NCBI GenBank assembly: GCA_019509895.1
Contig: JAEKLK010000025.1
Location: forward strand, 1 to 7,670
Direction of reading: 5' to 3'
From: Betaproteobacteria bacterium
Lineage (GTDB): Bacteria > Pseudomonadota > Gammaproteobacteria > Burkholderiales > SG8-39
Length of the DNA: 7,670 nucleotides
Shown piece after piece: positions 1-5,935 of this stretch; the first letter of the stretch is position 1; each line of letters begins with the position of its first letter. Position numbers and translations under genes: made by a program. Below the pieces are notes generated by a model. That model made no database searches, had not been told where the DNA came from, and saw nothing but the letters and a program-made list of their open reading frames with translations.

Positions 1-632
1 TTCTCTGGCAATTTCCGCCGATGTTCACGTTCAAGCGCGAGCGTCTCGAAGCCTTCTTCCGGCTGCTCCCGCGTACCACCGAGCAGGCGCTCGCGCTCGC
101 GCGCCGGCGTGACCGGCGGATGATCGGCCGCTCGCGCCTGGCGATCGACGCCAACCGGAAGCTGCGCCACGCTGTGGAGATCCGTCATCCGAGCTTCATG
201 ACCGGCGATTTCATCGCGCTGCTTCGCAAGCACAACATCGGCCTGGTGGTCGCCGACACGGCTGGCAAGTGGCCGAAGATGTTCCATGTCACCTCGGACT
301 TCGTGTACGTAAGGCTGCACGGCGACATAAAGATCTATACCAGCGGCTATTCCGAGCGCGCGCTCGCGAGCTGGGCGCGGCGCATCCGCGCCTGGGACCG
401 TGACGGACGCGACGTTTATGTGTACTTCGACAACGACGTCAAGGTGAAGGCGCCGTTCGACGCCCTCAACCTCATGCGCAAGGTCGGCGTCCAGTGGCAG
501 CCGGCGGCGGCGACTCGCGATGAGCCGTTGCCCGTGCATAAGCCCGGCACGCGCGTGCCGCGCCTCAAATACGCCTACGGTCCTCGCGTGACGGGCGGCA
601 ATCCCGCCTGGGACGATCTCGACCGGCGCTAG
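1..632 (+). CDS. DUF72 (YecE-like) domain protein, 5' end cut by the window edge
   Basis: The frame is open from the left edge. Bases 3-20 read LWQFPP just before the first in-window ATG at 21, and this matches the 'L(W/F)QxPP' strand of DUF72 proteins, so the ATG is internal and the true start lies outside the window. About 209 residues are visible. DUF72 hallmarks appear in order: VEIRHPSF (the family's HPS motif), the strand GLVVADTAGKWP, DFVYVRLHG, and VYVYFDND near the end of the domain. DUF72 proteins have a TIM-barrel-like fold, and I know of no established biochemical role. A basic, proline-containing tail of roughly 45 residues follows the domain and has no recognisable motif. The FAD monooxygenase gene begins 9 bases after the TAG stop on the same strand, so the two are probably co-transcribed. 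The family call is firm and the function is unknown. Confidence 0.9.
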   Translation, partial: LWQFPPMFTFKRERLEAFFRLLPRTTEQALALARRRDRRMIGRSRLAIDANRKLRHAVEIRHPSFMTGDFIALLRKHNIGLVVADTAGKWPKMFHVTSDFVYVRLHGDIKIYTSGYSERALASWARRIRAWDRDGRDVYVYFDNDVKVKAPFDALNLMRKVGVQWQPAAATRDEPLPVHKPGTRVPRLKYAYGPRVTGGNPAWDDLDRR

Positions 633-641
633 ACTGCGGCG

Positions 642-1832
642 GTGACAAGGCATGTGGTGATCGCCGGCGGCGGCCCTGCCGGGATGATGCTCGGCCTGCT
701 GCTCGCGCGCGCCGGCCTGCGCGCCACGCTGCTAGAGAAGCACGCCGATTTCCTGCGCGACTTCCGCGGCGACACCATCCATCCTTCGACGCTCCAGGTG
801 CTGCACGAGCTCGGCCTGGCCGATGAGTTCCTGCGGTTGCGCCACACCAAGGTGCGGCAACTCGCCGCGGCATTCGGCGGCCGGCAGTTGCCGATCGTCG
901 ACCTCGGCCGCGTGGGCGTGCGCTACCCGTTCATCGCCATGATCCCGCAGTGGGATTTTCTGGATTTCCTGGCAGCTGCGGCGCGCGCCTATCGCGGCTT
1001 CGAGCTGCGCCTGCAGACCGAGGCGACCGGCCTGCTGTTCGAGGGCGAGCGAGTCATCGGCGTGCGGACGCACGCCGGACCGCTGGCCGCCGACCTGGTG
1101 GTCGCAGCCGACGGCCGCCATTCCACTCTGCGTGCCGCCGCGGCGCTGGAAGTCATCGACCTCGGCGCGCCGATCGATGTGCTGTGGTTCCGCGTTTCCC
1201 GCCGGCCGGATGATCCAGCGCAGGCGCTGGTGCGCTTGGATGCCGGCAGCATCGTCGTGATGCTCGATCGCGGCGATTACTGGCAATGTGCTTTCGTCAT
1301 CGCCAAGGGCGCGCTCGAGCAGGTGAGGGCCCGCGGTCTCGATGCCTTCCGCGCCACGCTGGCGCAGCTCATGCCTTTCGCCGCCGAGCGGATGCGCGAG
1401 ATCGGCAGCTGGGATGACGTGAAGCTTCTTACCGTTCAGGTGAATCGGCTGCGGACGTGGTTTCGCGAAGGCCTGCTCTGCATCGGCGACGCGGCGCACG
1501 CCATGTCGCCCGTCGGCGGCGTCGGCATCAACCTCGCCATTCAGGATGCGGTCGCTGCGGCCAACATTCTGTGGAAGGGCAACTTCGCGCCAAGCGCGCT
1601 CAAGGCAGTGCAGGATCGGCGGGAGTTTCCCACCCGCGTCACGCAGCAATTCCAGCTGCTGGTGCAGGAGCGCATCCTGAGCCGCGTGCTGGCGGGGGAC
1701 GCCGACGCCGCACACCCGCCGCTCGTGCTGCGGCTGCTTTCCCGATTTGCGCTCCTACGCCGGATCCCGGCACGCATCGTCGGGGTCGGCGTGCGTCCCG
1801 AGCATGTGCATTCACCGGCGGTGACTGCCTGA
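642..1832 (+). CDS. FAD-dependent monooxygenase (PHBH/UbiH-like group A flavoprotein)
   Basis: A complete 396-residue protein with the three fingerprints of the p-hydroxybenzoate hydroxylase-fold flavoproteins. The Rossmann GGGPAG (residues 9-14) binds the ADP part of FAD and is followed by an acidic residue ending the second strand (LLEKH). The AADGRHS 'DG' motif is at 155-161. The 'GD' motif IGDAAHAMSP (281-290) contacts the FAD ribityl and pyrophosphate and runs into a helix with GGVGIN. RGD at 42-44 fits the conserved FAD-contact arginine. Such enzymes use NAD(P)H and O2 to hydroxylate aromatic or polyketide-like substrates in the cytoplasm. The substrate cannot be read from the sequence. 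The start is GTG at 642, placing the Rossmann strand at the N-terminus as usual. No clear Shine-Dalgarno sequence precedes it, and coupling to the DUF72 gene 9 bases upstream is likely. Its 3' end overlaps the convergent methyltransferase gene by 21 bases. Confidence 0.9.
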   Translation: MTRHVVIAGGGPAGMMLGLLLARAGLRATLLEKHADFLRDFRGDTIHPSTLQVLHELGLADEFLRLRHTKVRQLAAAFGGRQLPIVDLGRVGVRYPFIAMIPQWDFLDFLAAAARAYRGFELRLQTEATGLLFEGERVIGVRTHAGPLAADLVVAADGRHSTLRAAAALEVIDLGAPIDVLWFRVSRRPDDPAQALVRLDAGSIVVMLDRGDYWQCAFVIAKGALEQVRARGLDAFRATLAQLMPFAAERMREIGSWDDVKLLTVQVNRLRTWFREGLLCIGDAAHAMSPVGGVGINLAIQDAVAAANILWKGNFAPSALKAVQDRREFPTRVTQQFQLLVQERILSRVLAGDADAAHPPLVLRLLSRFALLRRIPARIVGVGVRPEHVHSPAVTA

Positions 1833-2978
1833 GACGATTTTCAGCTCGTAGAGACGGCATTCGAGCGCGCCGTTCCACAGCGGCGTGCGGCGCGAGGGCT
1901 GCAGACGTATGAGCTGCGGCAGGCGCAGGTCCGCCGTGAAGATGTAGCAGCGCCAGCCGGCAAAGCGCTGCTTGAGCGCGTCGCCGAGGCGGGGATAGAA
2001 GCGCGCAAGCTCATCGGGAGTGCCCATGCGCTCCCCGTAGGGCGGGTTCATCACCATCACGCCGCTCGGCGCGGGCGACGTGCGCTCCAGCACATCGGCC
2101 TGCGCAAGCTCGACCCACCGCTCGACGCCCGCCTCGGCCAGATTGCGGCGCGCGGCGCTCAGCGCCTTTGCGTCGTTGTCACTGCCATAAAGCTGCGGCG
2201 ACGTTTCCTTTGCAGCCGGCTCGCGCTTCACCCGCTCCCAGAGCGCCGCATCGAACGCGTTCAGCTGCTCGAACGCAAAGCGGCGCTTCGCGCCCGGCGC
2301 GCGGCCGCGCGCCATGGCCGCCGCCTCGGCAAGCAGCGTGCCGCCGCCGCACATTGGATCGAGCAGCGGCTCCTGCGGCTGCCAGCCGGTGAGCATGATG
2401 ATGCCGGCCGCCAGATTCTCGCGCAGCGGCGCTTCCGCCGGGCCGGCGCGCCAGCCGCGCTTGAAGAGCGGCTCTCCGGACGTGTCGAGATACAACGTGC
2501 CACGATCCGCTTCCAGGAAGGCGTGCACCCGCACATCGGGATTCGCGCGCTCGACACTCGGCCGCTTGCCGAGCGCATCGCGAAAACGGTCGACCACCGC
2601 GTCCTTGATGCGCAGCGTCGCGAACTCAAGGCTCTTGAGCGGGCTCTTTTGTGCAGTGACGTTGACCCGCAGCATGCGCTCGACGCCGAAGTAGCGCGGC
2701 CAATCCACGGCCCGCGCCGCCGCGTAGACCTCCTGCTCGTTGCGGTAGCGGAATTCGCCGATCCGCCACAGGATGCGCGAGGCGAGTCGCGACCAGAGGT
2801 TCGAGCGGTAGCAGGCGTCCCAGCCGCCGGCGAAGGCAACGCCGCCGGGCACCGCGCTGGCGGTGATGCCGAGCTCCGCGAGCTCGCGCACCAGAAGCTC
2901 CTCCAGGCCGCGCGGACAGCTCGCGAACCAATGGAGCAACTGCGGGAGCAACTGCGGCTCAGAACGGTTTGAAGACAA
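1812..2978 (-). CDS. rlmL: THUMP-domain class I SAM-dependent 23S rRNA methyltransferase (RlmL-like)
   Basis: 388 residues as drawn. An N-terminal FASCPRGLEELLVREL segment opens a ferredoxin-like plus THUMP RNA-binding region (about 18-165). LFKRGWR (171-177) matches the conserved linker of this family. The Rossmann methyltransferase domain carries SAM motif I DPMCGGGT (207-214) and catalytic motif IV NPPYGER (311-317), and the protein ends YELKIVSGSHRR. These are features of RlmL/YcbY N6- or N2-type nucleic-acid methyltransferases. By homology it would make m2G2445-type modifications in 23S rRNA. It corresponds only to the RlmL half: E. coli has a fused RlmKL of about 700 residues, while a stand-alone form near 380 residues is common elsewhere. 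The start is uncertain. TTG at 2978 overlaps the upstream hemJ-like gene by 20 bases, while TTG at 2951 has a weak GAG six bases upstream and would avoid the overlap. No ATG is available. An exact 12-bp duplication lies in this N-terminal stretch. Confidence 0.9.
   Translation of the reverse strand: MSSNRSEPQLLPQLLHWFASCPRGLEELLVRELAELGITASAVPGGVAFAGGWDACYRSNLWSRLASRILWRIGEFRYRNEQEVYAAARAVDWPRYFGVERMLRVNVTAQKSPLKSLEFATLRIKDAVVDRFRDALGKRPSVERANPDVRVHAFLEADRGTLYLDTSGEPLFKRGWRAGPAEAPLRENLAAGIIMLTGWQPQEPLLDPMCGGGTLLAEAAAMARGRAPGAKRRFAFEQLNAFDAALWERVKREPAAKETSPQLYGSDNDAKALSAARRNLAEAGVERWVELAQADVLERTSPAPSGVMVMNPPYGERMGTPDELARFYPRLGDALKQRFAGWRCYIFTADLRLPQLIRLQPSRRTPLWNGALECRLYELKIVSGSHRR
2934..2957. 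repeat. Exact 12-bp in-frame tandem duplication
   Basis: The unit GAGCAACTGCGG occurs twice in direct succession (2934-2945 and 2946-2957). Read on the minus strand it encodes PQLL-PQLL at residues 8-15 of the methyltransferase. The duplication is in frame and lies just before the conserved FASCPRG segment, where it also duplicates a TTG codon that could serve as a start. The copies are identical, which suggests a recent event or a slippage-prone site. Confidence 0.9.
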
Positions 2979-3375
2979 CGACGAACACCACGGCGAACAG
3001 CACTAGGGTTGGCGCCTCGTTGAACCAGCGATACCAGACATGGCTCTTCGTGTTGCGATCGGCGGCGAAGTCGCGCATCAGTCCGCCACACCATAGGTGG
3101 TAAATGACGAGCAGCGCGGTGAGCCCGGCCTTGGCGTGCAGCCAGCTGCCGGCGCCCCGGAACCAGCCAAGCCACAACCATAGGCCGAAGACGACGGTCA
3201 GCACGCCGCCGGGCGTCATGATGCCCCAGTAGAGCTTGCGCTCCATCAGCTTGAAGCGCTCGCGCGAGATCGCGTCGTCGGCCATCGCGTGGTAGACGAA
3301 GAGGCGCGGCAGATAGAACAGGCCGGCGAACCACGTCACCATGAAGATGATGTGCAGCGACTTGATCCAGAGCAT
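2959..3375 (-). CDS. hemJ: HemJ-type protoporphyrinogen IX oxidase (CopD-like membrane protein)
   Basis: 138 residues, close to the usual 140-150 of HemJ (formerly UPF0093). The N-terminal helix IKSLHIIFMVTWFAGLFYLP followed by RLFVYH is a HemJ signature, with the conserved histidine at position 8. WLHAKAGL (78-85) and YHLWCGG (92-98) carry the further conserved His and Lys residues. RWFNEAPTLVL (116-126) leads into the last hydrophobic helix. About four membrane segments are visible, so the protein sits in the inner membrane. HemJ oxidises protoporphyrinogen IX to protoporphyrin IX, the penultimate step of haem synthesis, in bacteria lacking HemG or HemY. The ATG shares one base with the TGA of the permease gene (TGATG), so translation is probably coupled. 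Many databases label such proteins 'CopD family', but the N-terminal signature favours HemJ. The same frame stays open far upstream through the permease gene, and that extension is only a frame shadow. Confidence 0.85.
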   Translation of the reverse strand: MLWIKSLHIIFMVTWFAGLFYLPRLFVYHAMADDAISRERFKLMERKLYWGIMTPGGVLTVVFGLWLWLGWFRGAGSWLHAKAGLTALLVIYHLWCGGLMRDFAADRNTKSHVWYRWFNEAPTLVLFAVVFVVVFKPF

Positions 3376-4124
3376 CAGGCGCTGAAGCGGCGGCGCGCGA
3401 AGTACAGCGCGATGGCGTAGGCGGCCGCCGCATAGGCGAGGAGCACCGCGAGGTGGACCGGCACGCTCGTCGGCCAGCTCCCGGCCACGAGCGGGCGCAC
3501 GAGCTCGATGCCGTGGTAGAGCGGAAGCGCCTGCGCCACCGCGAGCACCGGGGCCGGCAGCTGCTCGGCCGGGAAGAACACGCCCGAGATCATGGTCATC
3601 GGCGTCATGATGAGCGTCATGTAGAAGCTGAAGAAATCCCAGTTCTTCGCGAGCACCGTCATGATGAGGCCGACCGCGGCGAAGGCAAGCCCTACGAGGA
3701 ACGCGACCGGCAGCGCCATGACGACGATCGGCGACGCCGCGAGGCCGAAGGCCGCCGCGACGGCGAGGATGGTGGCCCCGGAAAGCCAGGCCTTGCTCGC
3801 CGCCCAGACGATCTCGCCGGCAACCACGTCGTCGATGGTGACCGGCGCATAGAGGATGGCGTCCCAGGTCTTCTGGCCGTGCATGCGAGAGAAGCCGGAA
3901 AACATCGATTCGAACGAGGCGGTGAACATGGTCGCCGAGCACAGCGTGCCGGCGGCGAAGAAGGCGATATACGACATCCCCGCGACCGACGGCAGCAGCG
4001 CCCCCAGCCCGTAGCCGAGGCCGAAAAGCAGGATCAGCGGATCGGCCAGGTTGGAGAGCACGGAGGCGACCAAGAGCTTGCGCCAGACGAGGAAATTGCG
4101 GCGCCAGACCGCGATCCAGCGCAT
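3375..4124 (-). CDS. ABC-2 type transporter permease, NodJ-like
   Basis: 249 residues, the normal size for NodJ/DrrB-type permeases. A basic cytoplasmic N-terminus (RWIAVWRRNFLVWRK) precedes about six hydrophobic segments, near residues 18-42, 52-72, 103-127, 133-157, 166-184 and 223-243. GTLCSATMFTASFESMFSGF (59-78), ISGVFFPAEQLP (179-190) and LPLYHGIELVRPL (200-212) are family landmarks; the last two flank the amphipathic re-entrant region of ABC-2 exporters. It would form the inner-membrane channel of an exporter with the ATPase encoded just upstream. In rhizobia NodIJ exports lipo-chitin oligosaccharide Nod factors, but no nod biosynthesis genes are present here, so the substrate is unknown. 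The ATG overlaps the ATPase stop by one base (TGATG), and its own stop overlaps the hemJ start in the same way. The family assignment is strong. The nodJ symbol is withheld because nodulation function is unsupported. Confidence 0.9.
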   Translation of the reverse strand: MRWIAVWRRNFLVWRKLLVASVLSNLADPLILLFGLGYGLGALLPSVAGMSYIAFFAAGTLCSATMFTASFESMFSGFSRMHGQKTWDAILYAPVTIDDVVAGEIVWAASKAWLSGATILAVAAAFGLAASPIVVMALPVAFLVGLAFAAVGLIMTVLAKNWDFFSFYMTLIMTPMTMISGVFFPAEQLPAPVLAVAQALPLYHGIELVRPLVAGSWPTSVPVHLAVLLAYAAAAYAIALYFARRRFSA

Positions 4125-5032
4125 CAGTCGCGCAGATCCCGGCCGGTGAGCTTGAGGAACACATCCTCCAGGCTCGCCGGGCGATGCAGGAAGCTGAGCT
4201 CCGGCTCGCCCCGCAGACCGGCGATGAGCGGCGCGGCGTCCGCGGCGTAGAGGAAAGCGGTGTCGCCGGCGCGCTCGACGCGCGGCGCGAGGCGGCGCGC
4301 CTGCTGGAGCCAGCGATCGAGGCCGCTGCCATGCACCTCGACGACCTGCGGCTCGATGTGCTCGGCGATCAGCGCGCGCGGCGAGCCGACGCTAATCAGC
4401 CGGCCACGGTCCATGATCGCCAGGCGATGACACAGGCGCTCGGCCTCTTCCATGAAGTGGGTGGTGAGGACGAGCGTCTTTCCCTCCTGCGTCAGCCGGC
4501 GCAGCCGTTCCCAGATGAGATGCCGCGCCTGAGGATCGAGGCCGGTGGTGGGCTCGTCCATGAAGAGGAGCTGCGGATCGTTGATCAGCGCCCGCGCGAG
4601 CGTCAGCCGGCGTTTCATGCCGCCGGAGAGCGCGTTGATGCGCGCGTCCGCGCGGCCGGCGAGGCCGGCGAATTCAAGCAGCTCCGGCACGCGCGCGGCG
4701 ACCGTGGCCCGCGACATGCCGAAGTACCGCCCGTACACGAGCAGGTTCTCTTCGACGGTGAAATCCGGATCGAGATTATCGAACTGCGGCACGACGCCGA
4801 CGCGGCTGCGCGCCTCTCGCGCTCGCGCGGGCACCGGCTCGCCGAGAAGCTCGATCGTGCCGGCATCCGGATACGTGAGCCCGAGGCACAGGCGTAGCGT
4901 GGTAGTCTTGCCGGCGCCGTTCGGGCCGAGGAGACCGAAGCATTCGCCGGGCGCCACGTCGAGATCGACGCCGTTCACCACTTCCAGGTCGCCGTAGCGT
5001 TTGCGCAGCGCGCGTGCCTGCAACGCGCTCAT
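4124..5032 (-). CDS. ABC transporter ATP-binding protein, NodI/DRA-like
   Basis: 302 residues from the ATG at 5032. All ABC nucleotide-binding elements are intact: Walker A GPNGAGKTT (36-44), Q-loop VVPQFDNLD with Q83, signature LSGGM (135-139), Walker B LLFMDEP with D159 and catalytic E160, D-loop GLD, and switch histidine H192 in LTTHFMEEAE. The stretch DNLDPDFTVEENLLVYGRYF and the C-terminal LEDVFLKLTGRDL closely resemble NodI of rhizobia and drug-resistance (DrrA-type) ATPases, which carry a regulatory C-terminal domain of about 80 residues. It energises export through the co-encoded permease. A TTG at 5038 would add two residues, but the ATG is preferred because it makes a classic 4-base ATGA overlap with the hydrolase stop. 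The encoded substrate is unknown, and the nodulation gene name should not be applied without nod context. Confidence 0.93.
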   Translation of the reverse strand: MSALQARALRKRYGDLEVVNGVDLDVAPGECFGLLGPNGAGKTTTLRLCLGLTYPDAGTIELLGEPVPARAREARSRVGVVPQFDNLDPDFTVEENLLVYGRYFGMSRATVAARVPELLEFAGLAGRADARINALSGGMKRRLTLARALINDPQLLFMDEPTTGLDPQARHLIWERLRRLTQEGKTLVLTTHFMEEAERLCHRLAIMDRGRLISVGSPRALIAEHIEPQVVEVHGSGLDRWLQQARRLAPRVERAGDTAFLYAADAAPLIAGLRGEPELSFLHRPASLEDVFLKLTGRDLRD

Positions 5033-5622
5033 GCGCAATGGGCGCGGACCAGTCCCCGCAGGATATGAAGCTTGCGATGGAAGAAGTGCTCGCCACCGGG
5101 CAGCACGATCACCGGCAGATCCTGCGGCCGTGCCCAGTCGAACACCATGGCGAGCGGCACCGTGTCGTCCTGCTCGCCGTGAATTACCAGCGTCCCCGGC
5201 TGCACATTGGGCAGCTGAAAGCGATTTACCGCGACGCCGACGAGCACCAGCCGCTCCGCCTTGACGCGCTGCGCGAGCATCACCTGCACGCCGGCTCCGA
5301 AGGAGAAACCCGCGAGCGCAAGCCGGGAAGGCCTGAGGTGCTCGACGATCGCGGCGAGGTCTTCGAGCTCGCCGCGGCCTTCGTCGTGGCTGCCTTCGGT
5401 CTCACCGACGCCGCGGAAGTTGGGACGCCAGGCCTCGTAGCCCAGCTCGACGAAGGCGCGCGCCAGCGTCTGCACCACCTTGTTGTCGAGCGTGCCGCCG
5501 TAAAGCGGGTGCGGATGCGCGATGAGCGCGATGCCGACGGCGCTAGCGTCGGGGGAATCGACGGCGCACTCGATGCGGCCGACCGGTCCGGCGATGAACT
5601 CGCGGCGGGTGCTGGCCCTCAC
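5029..5622 (-). CDS. Short alpha/beta hydrolase
   Basis: 197 residues, a compact single-domain alpha/beta hydrolase without a lid insertion or signal peptide, so probably cytoplasmic. HPHPLYGGTLDNKVV (36-50) holds the oxyanion-hole loop typical of the 'HPHP-GG' hydrolase group (YcjY/KANL3/Tex30-like). RPNFRGVGETEG (66-77) follows. The nucleophile elbow GFSFGAG puts the serine at 107. The acid is probably D152 or D153 in IHGEQDDTVP, and the base is H179 in GGEHFFH. A complete triad suggests an active esterase or acyl hydrolase, but the substrate is not deducible. The start is GTG at 5622, overlapping the ferredoxin stop by four bases (GTGA). A GAGG lies only two bases before the GTG, too close to be an ideal ribosome site, so coupling to the ferredoxin gene is likely. 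The stop overlaps the ATPase ATG by four bases. Confidence 0.9.
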   Translation of the reverse strand: MRASTRREFIAGPVGRIECAVDSPDASAVGIALIAHPHPLYGGTLDNKVVQTLARAFVELGYEAWRPNFRGVGETEGSHDEGRGELEDLAAIVEHLRPSRLALAGFSFGAGVQVMLAQRVKAERLVLVGVAVNRFQLPNVQPGTLVIHGEQDDTVPLAMVFDWARPQDLPVIVLPGGEHFFHRKLHILRGLVRAHCA

Positions 5623-5927
5623 ATCCTCAGCCGCTCAACGATGCGGCCGTGCTGCAGGTGCTCCTCGATGATCTCGTCGATGTCCGCCCGATCGAGGTAG
5701 GTGTACCAGACGGCGTCGGGATACACCACGACGCACGGACCTTCCTCGCAGCGGTCGAGACAGCCGGCCTGGTTGACGCGGATCTTGCCTTCGCCCGAGA
5801 GGCCGAGCTCCTTGACGCGCTTCTTGGCGTAATCGCGGATCTCGCTCGCGCCCTTGTCGTTGCAGCAGACGCGGCCGCCGTCGCGCTGGTTGCAGCAGAA
5901 GAAGACGTGCTTGGCGTAGTAGGACAT
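5619..5927 (-). CDS. Thioredoxin-like [2Fe-2S] ferredoxin
   Basis: 102 residues starting MSYYAKHVFFCCNQRDGG, typical of the small thioredoxin-fold [2Fe-2S] ferredoxins (Shethna / Aquifex Fd / NuoE-like family). Seven cysteines are present: C11, C12, C21, C22, C56, C60 and C65. By comparison with the family, the cluster ligands are probably one of C11/C12, one of C21/C22, and C56 and C60 in AGCLDRCEEGP. CVVVYPDAVWYTYLD completes the conserved core, and an acidic C-terminal helix (IDEIIEEH) ends the protein. It would carry single electrons in the cytoplasm, and its redox partner is unknown. The ATG lies 8 bases after the VanZ-family stop, the only real gap on this strand. No convincing Shine-Dalgarno sequence is seen. 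The frame remains open upstream to about 6890, but that part is an Arg/Ala-rich shadow of the VanZ gene. Confidence 0.92.
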   Translation of the reverse strand: MSYYAKHVFFCCNQRDGGRVCCNDKGASEIRDYAKKRVKELGLSGEGKIRVNQAGCLDRCEEGPCVVVYPDAVWYTYLDRADIDEIIEEHLQHGRIVERLRM

Positions 5928-5935
5928 GCGCGATT

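Noticed and set aside
732..1715. A 327-residue minus-strand open frame opposite the FAD monooxygenase.
   Set aside because: It has no recognisable domain and His/Gln/Arg-rich composition typical of antisense frames in GC-rich DNA. The plus-strand gene has clear flavoprotein motifs.
1826..1850. A possible terminator hairpin at the convergent junction.
   Set aside because: Only a 4-bp CTGA/TCAG stem with a short T stretch in the loop is present. There is no stable stem followed by a T-run.
2261..3433. A 390-residue minus-strand open frame across the hemJ and methyltransferase genes.
   Set aside because: It is low-complexity Ser/Arg/Ala sequence in a different frame from two well-supported genes.
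3453..4250. A 265-residue plus-strand open frame opposite the permease.
   Set aside because: Its highly charged Arg/Glu/His-rich composition and lack of motifs mark it as the antisense shadow of a membrane-protein gene.
3376..4332. A long minus-strand open frame continuous with HemJ, suggesting a large fusion.
   Set aside because: It runs antiparallel in frame to the permease and ATPase genes, has shadow-type composition, and the recognisable HemJ protein starts cleanly at 3375 with a TGATG overlap.
3375..5032. Annotating the transporter as nodI and nodJ nodulation genes.
   Set aside because: Similarity is clear, but there are no nodABC, nod boxes or other symbiosis genes in view, so only a family-level name is supported.
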